Below, piece by piece: positions 34,660-44,739 of a DNA stretch of 64,000 nucleotides. The notes under the pieces were generated by a model, which saw only the letters and a list, made by a program, of their open reading frames with translations, had not been told where the DNA came from and ran no database searches. The stretch is from Bryobacteraceae bacterium (GTDB lineage Bacteria; Acidobacteriota; Terriglobia; Bryobacterales; Bryobacteraceae): contig JAWKHH010000005.1 in assembly GCA_041394945.1 (NCBI GenBank), positions 558,001 to 622,000 of the forward strand, read 5' to 3'. Within the stretch, counting starts at the first letter, position 1, and each line of letters starts with the position of its first letter. The position numbers were made by a program, and so were the translations under genes.

Positions 34660-35304
34660 ATGAACGCCATGCCGGAAGCCCACACCGTTGAGCCGCCCCT
34701 CAAGCCGGATATTTATTTGCGCACATATGAGGCGATTCTCGGCCCCTGGCGCAACCGGACGGTGAATCTGCTGGAGCTGGGCGTTCACCGCGGCGGCTCC
34801 ATGTTCTGGTGGCGGGATTTCTTTCCGGCCGGAATGGTGGCGGGCATTGATTTGAAAATCCCGCCGCTCAACGATCCCACCGGCCGCATTCGCCTCTATG
34901 AAGGCATGCAGCAGGACGCGAAACTGCTCGACCGGGTGGCGGCCGAATGCGCGCCCGAGGGCTTCGACCTGATCATCGACGACGCTTCGCACGTCGGGGC
35001 GATCAGCCACGAGTCGTTCTGGAATCTCTACCCGAAGCACCTGCGGCCCGGCGGCATCTATGTGATCGAAGACTGGGCGACGGGCTATCAACCGAGCTGG
35101 CCGGACGGAGTCCGCTACCAGGCGGCCGCGCGGCCGGACCCTTCCGCTAAGCGCCTTCCGAGCCATGACTGGGGGCTGGTGGGGTTCGTGAAGCAGTTGG
35201 TGGACGAATGCGGGGCCGAGAACCCGATCGGTGAGGAGCCCCGGGTGGGGACCATCGCCGAGGTCCGCGTGCGGCCGGGTCAAGTGTTCCTGTTCAAGCC
35301 CTGA
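34660..35304 (+). CDS. Class I methyltransferase, MycE/CmcI-like
   Basis: 214 aa. SAM-binding strand LLELGVHRGGSMFWW, then DLKIPP, and a metal-type motif FDLIIDDASHVG (D-D...H) typical of MycE/TylF-like O-methyltransferases and cephalosporin-hydroxylase-like proteins. GGIYVIEDWATGYQ follows. Start at ATG 34660; ATG 34669 also possible. Divergent from the phosphoesterase with only 70 nt between. Substrate unknown, perhaps a cell-surface sugar. Confidence 0.8.
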   Translation: MNAMPEAHTVEPPLKPDIYLRTYEAILGPWRNRTVNLLELGVHRGGSMFWWRDFFPAGMVAGIDLKIPPLNDPTGRIRLYEGMQQDAKLLDRVAAECAPEGFDLIIDDASHVGAISHESFWNLYPKHLRPGGIYVIEDWATGYQPSWPDGVRYQAAARPDPSAKRLPSHDWGLVGFVKQLVDECGAENPIGEEPRVGTIAEVRVRPGQVFLFKP

Positions 35305-35338
35305 TCGCCGCCCGAGCGGGTACCATTGAGGGATACCC

Positions 35339-38300
35339 ATGCAGTTTTCCCTGCCGCGATTGGCGGCTTTTCTGTTGTTCCCCGTGTCTGCCCTGCTGGC
35401 GCAATCGGTGGCCATCCAGCGGTTGACCCCATCGGGCGCGGGCGCCGGCGATTCGGTGGAGCTCCGTTTCGACGTGGTCGCGTCGGGCGTTCCGCAGGGC
35501 GCCGAGTTCGTGAGCGCGCACGCATCCCTGGTCCAGGGGACGGACCGGATCGACCTCGGGGCCATTACCACGGCGGCTACAGCGGCGGCGAACTTCACGG
35601 TGACCTTCGCTCCGGCGGCCACGTTCGAAATCACGGGACCGGCTTCGATCGAAACCGAGCTCCGCTACCGCGCCAACCAGGAGTTGCGCGAGTTGCGTGC
35701 GTCGCGGGAGCTGGCGGCGGCCACGACGCCGTCGATTACGCTTTCGGCCGCGTCGCAGCCGCTGAACAGCTGGGTTCCGATGGCGATCGCGACCAGCGGC
35801 CTGAACGTGGCCGTGGCGAATTCGGTTGCCGTGACGTTCGACAACGCCAACGGCAAGCGTCTGATCCCCTACTACGGCGCGACGCTCGACTACGCGCAGG
35901 CGCTGCGCGAGGCATCGCAGACGCGCCAGGACGGGCAGGTTCGCGTATCCGGCGAATCGATCGTGTTCGGCCTGCTCGCCGCCACCACCGCGCTCGGCGA
36001 TGTCGGCACGGCGGAAGAGGATCGTTACATCGGCGAGTACGACCTGACCGTGCGCACAACGCAGACGACCGGGCTTCCGCCGGGAATCGTGCGCCGGGTG
36101 CGCGAGGTTCTGCTGCGCGGGGGGTATCGCGTGACGGAGCCGAGGCCCGATTCGGCGATCGGGCTGACGGCGATCCGCTACGCGGTCGCCGACGGGCCGA
36201 ACGCGGGACTGCGCGGAGTTTGGATGCCCGGCGGCAACAACGCGCTGAATGCCGCGCCGGGGTCTCTGCTGCGGCTCGAACTCACTGGCACAATGACGTT
36301 TGGGCGCTACTGGTGGAACCGGCTCCAGTTGGACGCCGCCCGGGAGGGCGAACCGCCGTTTGCATCCGCGACGCCAAGGTTCGCCGTGGGCACCAATGGC
36401 CGCAGCGTCGCGATCCAGGATCAGTCCGCCTCCGGAGATTGGCGTCCGCTGTCGTTCGAGATCCGCCTGCCCGATGCCGAGACCGCTCCCATCGTGATCG
36501 CTCTGGGCGCCATTGCGGGGGACACGCCGGCGACGCCGTTTGTCATGTCGCAGCCGGTGACAGTGGTGTGGCGACGCGCGGCCCAGGACGTGACGGTCGA
36601 GCGCATCGAGGTGGTGCAGGCGGTGCAGAACGCCTCCAATACGATCCCGCTGGTCGCCGGCAAGCGAACGGTGGCGCGGGTGTTCGCGGCCGCCCTGGGC
36701 GAATCGCCGCAAGCGGGCGTGGAGGTGCTGCTCGAAGGCTGGCGGGACGGTGAGCGGCTGCCGGGAGACGCGCGGCCGGCGGTGAATCAGGCATACCCGG
36801 CGACGGCGCCGGCAGGTCCGCTGGATCGCGCCCGGACAGATCATTCGATCAATTTCGAACTGCCGGCGGAATGGCTCGGCGCAGGCGCGCTCGAATTGCG
36901 GGCCGAAGTCCGGCTCACCGCCGGGCTTACCGATCCGGAGCCCGCCAACAACCGCTTTACTGCGCCTGCCGTTCGGTTCGTTCCTTCGATTTTGCCGGAC
37001 CCGTTCCCTGTGCTTTGGTACCGGGCCTGCGTCCAGCGGGACGCCTCGCTCCCGGGATGCCCGGCGGGCTCGGCGTGGACGGCGGACGATCGCACCGGGC
37101 TGCTCCGCAAACTGTACCCGGCGGCCGACGGAGCCGTGCGGTTCCGCCCGCTCGGAGCTCGGACGCGCGTGCTGCGAGCCGATCCGGGGACGGCCGAGTT
37201 CGGCTACCAGATGAAGCTGCGCGCCCTGGCGGCGAGCCTTTCGGCGGATGCGGCGACGGCGCAGGTGACGGCGGTATTTCCGGCCGGAGGCCCGGCCGAG
37301 GCTTCGCCGGTGGGCGCGCCCGTCGGGTGGATCCGCGAATCGGACACAGCGGCGCGAAACGAAGCCGCGCTGGCGCACGCGGTGGGTCACTCGGCCGGAC
37401 TCACGCACCCGCCCGCCGACGAGTCCGCCGTGGGCGAAGTGGGTTTCGACGTCGGGAGCGGAACGGCCATACCGGCGTCGCGCTTCGACGTGATGGCGGC
37501 GGGCGAGCCGGTATGGATCTCGCCGGCCAACTACCGGCGCGTGATGGAGTCCCGAACGTGGGCGGGCGAGGCGGCCGGAAATCCCGTGGACGCGCTGTTG
37601 GTGAGCGGGTGGGTGTCGGCGGACGCCCACGCCGGCGAACTGGAGCCGTCGCTGCGAGTGCAATCCGCCACGGCCCCACTGCGGACGAATCCCGATGGGC
37701 GGTTCTGTTTCGAGTTCTTCGCGGGCGACACGCCGCTCACGCGGACTTGTTTCGAACCCGCCGCGGCCGATTCCAACGGGCGCTCCTTCGCCGAGATGTT
37801 CTTCTCGCATATCGTCGCGCTGCCGCCGGGCGCGGATCGTCTGGCGTTGGTGGGGCCGGAAGGCCAGATTGCGTCGATACAGGCGGGCGTGCCGCCGGAG
37901 TTGAGCATCGAGCGTCCGCAGCCGGGCGAGCGGTGGTCCGGCCGCCGGCAGCTATCGTGGATCGCCAACAGCGCCGGGGGCGGAAGGGTTCAGAACGCGA
38001 TCGATGTATCGGCGGACGGCGGCGCCACCTGGCGCCCGGTGGACGTGCTGCTCACCGATGCGAGCACCAACGCCAGGCTGATCGATATTGACGCTGCCGA
38101 TCTTCCAGCCGGCGAGGAGGTGCTGCTGCGGGTAGTGGCGTCCACCGGGTGGACGACCGCCACGGCCACGTCGGCTCGCTTTGCCGTGCAGGCATCGCCG
38201 CGGATTCAGGCGTCGGTGGCGCGGGTCGACTTCGGGCAGACGGAACCGGGAGCCGGGATCGACCGCACGGTGGTCCTCACCAATACCGGTAGCGGGCGGC

Positions 38301-39946
38301 TGTCCTTCGCCGGCTGGAATACGGACGGCGCGAGTTTCACGATGGTGACGACGCCGCCCGCGGTTCTGGAGCCCGGCGCGGCGGAAACCATCCGGGTTCG
38401 CTTTTTGCCCGTCTCCGGCGGACCGCACGGCGGCGCGCTTGTCTTCAGCTCGAACGATCCGGTGACGCCGGAACTGCGTGTAGCGCTCGAGGGGATAGGG
38501 ATCGGCGACGCGCCGCCGCCGCCGCGAATCGCGCTCACGCCGGAGCGGCTCGATTTCGGGGCGGTTCCGGTGAACCAATCGGCCGACCGCCTCCTGATCA
38601 TCGGGAACAACGGGGCGGGTTCGCTGACGGTGACCGGCATTGACCTGCCCGGAGCGCTGGTCACGATGCCCGGGCCGGCGGCTCCGTTCACGATTGAAGC
38701 GGGTTTGACCCGCGAAGTGGTGGTGCGCTTCTCGCCCGCGGCCGAGGTGGAACTCTCCGGCGCGCTGACGGTTCGGTCCACCGATCCGGCTCGCCCGGCC
38801 GTCGCGGTGGCGCTTACCGGACGTGGGGCGCCTCCCGCGCCACTCGCCGCAAGAGCCGAGGCGCAACCGGGATCGCTTTCGTTCGGCGAGGTGGCCACGG
38901 GCGTGAGCCGTGATCTCACCTTCGTGCTGCGCAACAGCGGAACGGCGCCGCTCGAGGTGGCGTCGATGGCGGCGTCGCCCGACGTGTTCACGCTGATTGG
39001 CGCATCGGGATCGTTGACGGTCGCGCCTGGCGGGCAGACGCAGGTGACCGTGCGGTTCACTCCGGCCGTCACGGGCGTCGCGACGGGAGCCGTCACGATC
39101 GCTTCGAACGACCCGGCCGGAACGCTGCGCGTGGGACTCGCCGGGACGGGAGCGGTGGCGGCCGGCGGTCTGCTCGAAGCCACGCCGCGGTCGTTGAACT
39201 TCGGCAACATTGGCGTCAGCGAAGCGGCCACGCTCACGGTGATGCTGCGGAACGCGGGACCGGGTGCGGTTACGGTGGTGGAGATCGCGACGGCGGGAAG
39301 CGCGTTTTCGGCGCTGGCGCCGGGCCTTCCATTGACGATCGCGGCCGGAGCCACTTATACGCTTTCGGTCCGCTTCAACGGCGCCGCGGCCGGGGTGCAA
39401 ACCGGATCGGTCAGCATCCGCAGCAACGGCGGCAACCTGACGATTCCGCTGGCGGGCACGGTGCTTACACCGAAGTTACTGCGGGCCGACGATGGGACGT
39501 TCGAGAAATACTACGAGCAGATCGTGGAAGACGCCTTCTTCCTGAACCGGCTTCGCCCGGCATCGTATCCGGCGACGCTTCGCGCGATTCGCATTTACGT
39601 GGGCGTCGACACGCTGCGGCCGGGGACGCAAGTCACACTGCTCGCCGCGCCGCACCCTTCGGGCTCGGCCGAACTGGGACAGGTAACGCTGCGGGGCAGC
39701 GTCACGGGCCGGATCGACCGTGAAGGCGCGTGGATCGAGTACGCGGTCCCAAAGATCACGATCGAGTCCGGCGACTTCCTGGTCGGATTCCACAGCGCCG
39801 AGCGAGGCCAACTCACGGTGGCGCTCGACACCACGGTTACCCGCGAGCGCTCGTACTTCTCGACGAACGGATTCGAGTTCGCGCCGGCGGCGCAGACGGA
39901 AGGGATCGGCCCGGCGAACTTCGGCATTCAGGCGATTCTCGAGTAA
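35339..39946 (+). CDS. Giant secreted protein: degenerate metzincin domain plus four choice-of-anchor-D repeats
   Basis: 1535 aa, signal peptide MQFSLPRLAAFLLFPVSALLAQ. N-terminal beta-rich region, then a CARDB-like domain (about 420-530), then a metzincin-like domain with H680-A-V-G-H684-S-A-G-L-T-H690 and a Met-turn-like DVMAAGEPVW some 40 residues later. The catalytic Glu that normally follows the first His is Ala681. Four immunoglobulin-like choice-of-anchor-D repeats begin near 954, 1062, 1174 and 1280 (VDFGQT, LDFGAV, LSFGEV, LNFGNI). C-terminal beta domain to 1535. Likely a surface or matrix protein; protease activity is doubtful. Confidence 0.85.
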   Translation: MQFSLPRLAAFLLFPVSALLAQSVAIQRLTPSGAGAGDSVELRFDVVASGVPQGAEFVSAHASLVQGTDRIDLGAITTAATAAANFTVTFAPAATFEITGPASIETELRYRANQELRELRASRELAAATTPSITLSAASQPLNSWVPMAIATSGLNVAVANSVAVTFDNANGKRLIPYYGATLDYAQALREASQTRQDGQVRVSGESIVFGLLAATTALGDVGTAEEDRYIGEYDLTVRTTQTTGLPPGIVRRVREVLLRGGYRVTEPRPDSAIGLTAIRYAVADGPNAGLRGVWMPGGNNALNAAPGSLLRLELTGTMTFGRYWWNRLQLDAAREGEPPFASATPRFAVGTNGRSVAIQDQSASGDWRPLSFEIRLPDAETAPIVIALGAIAGDTPATPFVMSQPVTVVWRRAAQDVTVERIEVVQAVQNASNTIPLVAGKRTVARVFAAALGESPQAGVEVLLEGWRDGERLPGDARPAVNQAYPATAPAGPLDRARTDHSINFELPAEWLGAGALELRAEVRLTAGLTDPEPANNRFTAPAVRFVPSILPDPFPVLWYRACVQRDASLPGCPAGSAWTADDRTGLLRKLYPAADGAVRFRPLGARTRVLRADPGTAEFGYQMKLRALAASLSADAATAQVTAVFPAGGPAEASPVGAPVGWIRESDTAARNEAALAHAVGHSAGLTHPPADESAVGEVGFDVGSGTAIPASRFDVMAAGEPVWISPANYRRVMESRTWAGEAAGNPVDALLVSGWVSADAHAGELEPSLRVQSATAPLRTNPDGRFCFEFFAGDTPLTRTCFEPAAADSNGRSFAEMFFSHIVALPPGADRLALVGPEGQIASIQAGVPPELSIERPQPGERWSGRRQLSWIANSAGGGRVQNAIDVSADGGATWRPVDVLLTDASTNARLIDIDAADLPAGEEVLLRVVASTGWTTATATSARFAVQASPRIQASVARVDFGQTEPGAGIDRTVVLTNTGSGRLSFAGWNTDGASFTMVTTPPAVLEPGAAETIRVRFLPVSGGPHGGALVFSSNDPVTPELRVALEGIGIGDAPPPPRIALTPERLDFGAVPVNQSADRLLIIGNNGAGSLTVTGIDLPGALVTMPGPAAPFTIEAGLTREVVVRFSPAAEVELSGALTVRSTDPARPAVAVALTGRGAPPAPLAARAEAQPGSLSFGEVATGVSRDLTFVLRNSGTAPLEVASMAASPDVFTLIGASGSLTVAPGGQTQVTVRFTPAVTGVATGAVTIASNDPAGTLRVGLAGTGAVAAGGLLEATPRSLNFGNIGVSEAATLTVMLRNAGPGAVTVVEIATAGSAFSALAPGLPLTIAAGATYTLSVRFNGAAAGVQTGSVSIRSNGGNLTIPLAGTVLTPKLLRADDGTFEKYYEQIVEDAFFLNRLRPASYPATLRAIRIYVGVDTLRPGTQVTLLAAPHPSGSAELGQVTLRGSVTGRIDREGAWIEYAVPKITIESGDFLVGFHSAERGQLTVALDTTVTRERSYFSTNGFEFAPAAQTEGIGPANFGIQAILE

Positions 39947-39947
39947 C

Positions 39948-42737
39948 TCACGGCTTGGAGGCGAGGTAGGCGAGCAGGTCGGCGATTTCGCCCTGACCAT
40001 AGCCGTCGAGCAGCTTTTCCGGCATGATCGAGATGTCCGACTTCCGGCGGGAAGTCACTTCGCGCTTCGGGATTTCCACCGGCTGGGGAACATCGCCCGT
40101 CTTCAGCACGATGCGGTTGGCGTCCTCGCGCACGAGCAATCCGTTGACGAGGCCGAGTTGCCGGGTCTCGATGATGACGCTGCCGTACTGATCCGAGACG
40201 GTGCGCGAAGGCCAGAGGATCGCTTCGAGGATGTCCTTTTTCCGGAAGCGTGCGGCGAGGGTGGTGAGGTCCGGTCCGAAATCGTTGCCGGCGTCGCCGA
40301 AGCGGTGGCAGGAGGCGCACTCCTTTTCGAAGATGACCTTCCCGCGGGTGGGGTCGGCACGGAGGGTCATTGGATCGAACAGTTGGAACTCGAGGATCTC
40401 CTGTTCGCTGATGGAGGCGACGCCGCGGGCGCGGGCGACGGCGGGGACGGCCTTGGCGGCGGGAATGGGCGCGAACTCCGGAACGCGGCGGTAGGCGAGC
40501 GCCTTCTCCCCGGCGGTGAAGTGTTCGAGGGCCGCGTCGAACATGAGGTTCAGGAAGCCGGTGAAGCTGGCTCCGCCGCGCCACTTGGAGGCTTTCTGAA
40601 ACCAGCGGACCATGGCGTTGTTCTGTTCGGACGTCCAACCGCCGGGGATCGCGCGGAGGCAGTAGGCGTAGTGGATCTGGAGCGGCTGGTTGGTGTCGTC
40701 GCGGGGAATGGCGGCGAGAATCTTCGCGATCGCTTCGGGCTGGCCGCAGTAGGCCAGCACGCGGGCGAGTTCGCGATTCACGCGCTCGTCGGCGGTGGGG
40801 AAGAGCGGCAGCACGAGATCGGAGACCTGCTTGCGGAGCGTGGGACGGACGCCGTCTTCGGTCTCGGCGGCGGCGATGGCGAAGATGCGGAGCGCGGCGA
40901 GGCGCTCCTCGGCGGTGGCTTTGGGGCGGCGCAACAGCGCCAGCAGCTTTTCGAACACAGCCTCGGAGACCGGTTCGCCGGAACGGATCAACGCGAGCAG
41001 GCCTTCCGCCGCGCCGGCCGGATCGCTCTCGAGGAACACCGTCTCGCGCCACTCCTCCGGCGCGATGCGCTCGAGCGCGAGGCGGCCGGCGTAGCGGACA
41101 AAGCGGTCGCCGTGCTTGAGGAGCGGGTAGACCGACGCCACGGGCGCGAACGGTTGATCGGGTGCGAGGCCCATGCGCACCACGGCTTCAGCGGCGCGGC
41201 GAAGAACGAAGGGGTCCGGGTCTTTCAGGCCCGCCACGGCGATGGCCTTGGCGCGGTCGCTGCCGTGGAGCCCGACGACGTAGATGGCGGCGGAACGGAC
41301 GTGGGGATCCGGGTCCGCACTCAACGGGCGGAGCAATTCGGCGCGCGGCTTGGGACCAAAGCGCTGAAGCAGGAACAGCGCCTGGACGCGATCGGCGGAT
41401 TCGGCGGCGGGATTGCGGGCCAGCTTCTCCAGTTCCTCGCCCCACCGCGCTCCCATCGCCTCCTGTCTGCGGGCGAGTTCGGCCCAACTCCAACTGGAAA
41501 GCGGCTGCGGCTGGCGAACCAGCGCGAGAGCGCCGTCCGGCTCGGACGGTCCCCAAAGCCGATCCCAGAACCCTGGCTTGTAGCGGACGCGATAGAAGCC
41601 GCCTTCGGTGTCGCGGCCGCCGGTGCTGAAGTAGAGAAACCCGTCGGGACCTACTTCGAGATCGGTCACGTTCAGCGGCTCGCCGTGCACGAACCCGGTG
41701 GGTTCGCCGGGAATTGAGTAGGTGGCTCCCGAACGCGCCGGGCGGGAGACCAGAATGCGGCCGCGGGACCAGTCGCCTTCGAAATAGGCGCCGTGGTATT
41801 CGGGCGGGTAGACGCGGTGCTGGTAGAACTCGACGCCCACCGGAGAGCCGCGGCCGGCCTCGCGCACGGGCGGCAAGGTATCGAAGAAGTAGCCGGGAAA
41901 CTTGCCCGATCCGGTACGCCAGCCGTAGTCGCCGCCGGGGACGACGTGGAGGGTGCGCACGGCGCGATACCAGGGGAGGTTGATGTCCCATTCCATGTCG
42001 GAATCGAACGTGAAAGCATCGCCGTCGGGGTTGTAGGCGTGATTGTAGGCGTTGCGGAAACCGCCGGCGAGCAGGGTGAAGGTGCGGCGATCCTCATTCC
42101 ACCGGACGAGGGTTCCGCCGGGCGCCATGATGCCGGCGGCGTGGCCGCGCGCGTCCATATAGCGGTCGAGAAGTTGCCATTCGCGGAGGCCGCGGAGAGG
42201 GGAGGCGGGGTCGATGCGGTCCGGCGGAACGGCGGTGTGGTTGCCGAGCAGGATCGTGGGCGCTCCATCCGGGCCGCGGCGGATATCGTGGGGGCCGTGT
42301 TCGCGCATGTCGCCCTGGAAAAGGGCGAGTTGTTCGAACGTGTCCGCCCGGCCCGTCTTTTCGTTGGCGGTGAGTTTGTAGAGGCCGGCGCGGCTTTCTT
42401 CGGGCTTCTCGGCGGCGTTCTTGCCGACGGCGTAGAGCGTGTTCCCATCGAACCAGAGTCCCTGGATGGTATGCACGCGGTCTGAGAACGGCTGCTGTGT
42501 TTCGTAGAAGCCGTCGTTATCGGCGTCGATGAGGACGGTGGCCTGGCCGCGCTCCTTGGCGATGACCGGACGGCCACGGCTATCGAAGGTGAATGCGACG
42601 ATGGAGCCGGCGCCCGTGGCGGCCGGTTCGACAGTGAAGCCGGGAAGCGTGCGGAAGCGGGGCTGCGAGGCGGGCGGGGTGGAACAGGCAGCGGCGAGGA
42701 GGGCAAAGCCCGCGCAGAGTGCGGGAGCGGCTTTCAT
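39948..42737 (-). CDS. Lipoprotein: membrane-bound dehydrogenase-like beta propeller, HEAT region and cytochrome c
   Basis: 929 aa. Lipobox LLAAAC18 marks a lipoprotein. Residues about 30-400 resemble the PVC/Acidobacteria 'membrane-bound dehydrogenase' propeller related to sorbosone dehydrogenase (GLWFDGNTLYAVG, DLEVGPDGFLYFSTGG). About 430-770 is helical HEAT-like (SADPDPHVRSAAIYVVGLHG). The C-terminus has one heme motif CASCH followed by NDFGPDLT. Probably oxidises a sugar in the periplasm and passes electrons to cytochromes. A -10-like TACACT lies about 17 nt before the start on the minus strand. Confidence 0.85.
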   Translation of the reverse strand: MKAAPALCAGFALLAAACSTPPASQPRFRTLPGFTVEPAATGAGSIVAFTFDSRGRPVIAKERGQATVLIDADNDGFYETQQPFSDRVHTIQGLWFDGNTLYAVGKNAAEKPEESRAGLYKLTANEKTGRADTFEQLALFQGDMREHGPHDIRRGPDGAPTILLGNHTAVPPDRIDPASPLRGLREWQLLDRYMDARGHAAGIMAPGGTLVRWNEDRRTFTLLAGGFRNAYNHAYNPDGDAFTFDSDMEWDINLPWYRAVRTLHVVPGGDYGWRTGSGKFPGYFFDTLPPVREAGRGSPVGVEFYQHRVYPPEYHGAYFEGDWSRGRILVSRPARSGATYSIPGEPTGFVHGEPLNVTDLEVGPDGFLYFSTGGRDTEGGFYRVRYKPGFWDRLWGPSEPDGALALVRQPQPLSSWSWAELARRQEAMGARWGEELEKLARNPAAESADRVQALFLLQRFGPKPRAELLRPLSADPDPHVRSAAIYVVGLHGSDRAKAIAVAGLKDPDPFVLRRAAEAVVRMGLAPDQPFAPVASVYPLLKHGDRFVRYAGRLALERIAPEEWRETVFLESDPAGAAEGLLALIRSGEPVSEAVFEKLLALLRRPKATAEERLAALRIFAIAAAETEDGVRPTLRKQVSDLVLPLFPTADERVNRELARVLAYCGQPEAIAKILAAIPRDDTNQPLQIHYAYCLRAIPGGWTSEQNNAMVRWFQKASKWRGGASFTGFLNLMFDAALEHFTAGEKALAYRRVPEFAPIPAAKAVPAVARARGVASISEQEILEFQLFDPMTLRADPTRGKVIFEKECASCHRFGDAGNDFGPDLTTLAARFRKKDILEAILWPSRTVSDQYGSVIIETRQLGLVNGLLVREDANRIVLKTGDVPQPVEIPKREVTSRRKSDISIMPEKLLDGYGQGEIADLLAYLASKP

Positions 42738-42791
42738 CAGGCTTCGTTTTCAGTGTAATGGCTAGAGGCGGCCGCGCCGGGCGACGGAGGT

Positions 42792-43493
42792 TCAGGCGCC
42801 GGCTGCTTCGCGCTGCAGGGCTTCGCGATCCACGATGCCGATGCGGCGGCCGGTCGCCTCGACAATGCCGCGATCGCGGAGGCGGCCGAGTGCGCGCGAC
42901 ACCACTTCGCGCGCCGTGCCCAGCCGCGACGCCAATTCCTGGTGCGTGACGGCCACCGGGCCGATGCCTTCCGGAATCTCGAGCAACTCGGCGGCGAGGC
43001 GCTGGCGGAGGCTGGCGAAGCGGATGCGTTCGATGGTGTCCATCAATTGGCGGACACGGCCGCCGGCCAGCCGCAGCGCCATCATCGCGATCGAGGGGTT
43101 GCGCCGGCAGAGGCTCTGGAAGTCCCTTGCGCTGACGATGCCGGCGACACAGTCCTCGACGGCCACCGCCGTGGACGGATAAACGGAACCCTCGAACAGC
43201 GCCGTTTCCTCCAGGCTCGACGGGGCCTGCACCAGCGAGAGCATTACCTCCCGGCCGCACCCCGAGGTTCGCGAAATCTTCACGGTTCCCGAAAGCAGGA
43301 GGAACAGATTCGAGGCCCGGTCCCCTTCGGCGAACAGGTGGGATCCGGCCGGGAATCGGCGCTTCACCAGCCGCCGGGACACTTCGTCGACGACGTAGTC
43401 CGGGTCGAGCCCGTGAAACAACGGGATCCGCGCGAGCGCGGGAAAGTGCTCACAGCAGGGCGTGAAGACGGGCTCAACGCAAGGAGTTAACAT
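42792..43493 (-). CDS. Crp/Fnr-family regulator with N-terminal cysteines
   Basis: 233 aa. cNMP-binding fold (FPAGSHLFAEGDRASNLFLLLSG) and a winged helix-turn-helix THQELASRLGTAREVVSRALGRL. Cysteines at 5, 13, 14 and 79 could hold an Fe-S cluster or a redox disulfide, but the spacing is not that of canonical FNR. Overlaps the tetraheme cytochrome gene by 20 nt on the same strand, suggesting it senses oxygen, redox or heme status and controls the cytochrome. Confidence 0.85.
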   Translation of the reverse strand: MLTPCVEPVFTPCCEHFPALARIPLFHGLDPDYVVDEVSRRLVKRRFPAGSHLFAEGDRASNLFLLLSGTVKISRTSGCGREVMLSLVQAPSSLEETALFEGSVYPSTAVAVEDCVAGIVSARDFQSLCRRNPSIAMMALRLAGGRVRQLMDTIERIRFASLRQRLAAELLEIPEGIGPVAVTHQELASRLGTAREVVSRALGRLRDRGIVEATGRRIGIVDREALQREAAGA

Positions 43494-44577
43494 AGGCGAT
43501 CAAATCGCGCATTTCGTCGTCGCGGAATCGCGGCCATTCGATATTGCGCTCCTGCATTGTTTTGCGCATCTGCGGACCGTGACGCCACAGCGCCGATACC
43601 ACGCCGATGGCGTTCAACGGCTGGGCGCGCTTGGTGAGCGACGGGGCGAGCCAGCTTGCGTCGGCGTGGCAGGTATCGCAGTGTTTGCGCTGATAGACGC
43701 GGGCGCCGTGTTTCGGGTCGCCGCGTTCTTCGAAGTACTGGAGCGTCCACAGGTAGCCGGCGAGTTCCCGCATCTCGCCTTCGGCCAGTTGCGGGGTCTT
43801 GTAGAACATCAGCGGAGCGTGATTCCACATGGCGGCGGCGAAATCGGTGGGCGTTTTCCCTCCGCCGCGTGTGACCAGGTCCAGGCTGCCCTTGTGACAA
43901 GTTACGCAGCCCTTGGCGCGAAACAGCGCCTCGCCAGCTTCCGGCGAGCCTGTGGAAAGGCCGGACTCCACGGTCTTCGAGCCGGGCAGGTTGCGGAGAT
44001 AGACGAGTAGATCGGTAAGCTGCTGGGCGTTGATGGTGGGCCAGCGGAGTCCGCGCTGCTTCATCGCGGCCTCCATGGCCGAGGCGTGATTCCAAAGCGC
44101 ACCGGCGAGCAGGAGCGGGCTGCCGAGCGAGGTCCAGTTGCTCACCGGCGGCGCGGCAGCCGGCCCCTCGCCTTGGCGCAGACCGTGACACTGGGCGCAG
44201 GACTTGTCGAGGAACACCTGGCGGCCGCGTGCGGCGTCGCCGGGCTTTTCGAAATAGCGGAACGCGTAAAAGTAGGCGAACAGATCGGCGGCCTGCTGTT
44301 CGTCGAGCTTTGGCTTTTCGATCCCCATTCCCTCGAACGCGGTCCACATTTCGGGACTGTGATTCCAAACGAGGCTCGCCAGCAGGGCAGGCGTGAACGC
44401 CCGTCCGGTGGATTTGCCCAGATCCGGGGCGAGTTTTCCACCCCGTCCCTGCACGGCGTGACAAACAACGCAGCGCTGGGAGTCGAACAGACGCGCCCCG
44501 CGGGCCGCATCGCCCGGGACGGGCGCCTGCGCCGGAACCGGGGCTTGAAGTAGGAGCAGCAGGGCGAGCAGTCGCAT
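43474..44577 (-). CDS. Periplasmic tetraheme cytochrome c, four tandem domains
   Basis: 367 aa, signal peptide MRLLALLLLLQAPVPAQ. Four heme sites: C36-VV-C39-H40, C127-AQ-C130-H131, C224-VT-C227-H228, C300-DT-C303-H304. Each repeat of about 80-95 residues also has W-[NR]-H-x-x-x-M (WNHSPEM, WNHASAM, WNHAPLM, WRHGPQM), so Met is a likely axial ligand. The four domains look like internal duplications of one class I cytochrome. Electron shuttle, partner unknown. Confidence 0.9.
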   Translation of the reverse strand: MRLLALLLLLQAPVPAQAPVPGDAARGARLFDSQRCVVCHAVQGRGGKLAPDLGKSTGRAFTPALLASLVWNHSPEMWTAFEGMGIEKPKLDEQQAADLFAYFYAFRYFEKPGDAARGRQVFLDKSCAQCHGLRQGEGPAAAPPVSNWTSLGSPLLLAGALWNHASAMEAAMKQRGLRWPTINAQQLTDLLVYLRNLPGSKTVESGLSTGSPEAGEALFRAKGCVTCHKGSLDLVTRGGGKTPTDFAAAMWNHAPLMFYKTPQLAEGEMRELAGYLWTLQYFEERGDPKHGARVYQRKHCDTCHADASWLAPSLTKRAQPLNAIGVVSALWRHGPQMRKTMQERNIEWPRFRDDEMRDLIAYVNSLR

Positions 44578-44739
44578 GGTGCCTCAATTCCCTATTCTGC
44601 ACGCGACGCGCCATCCAATGGGCCGGTGCGGCCGTGATCCCGGGCGGGCATCGGGTGAGATCCCCCAGCCGCTGCGGCATCTCGCCCATGGAGCGCCATT
44701 TTGGGGAACGGCAACGGGCCGGAGTGCGTAACGCTCCTT

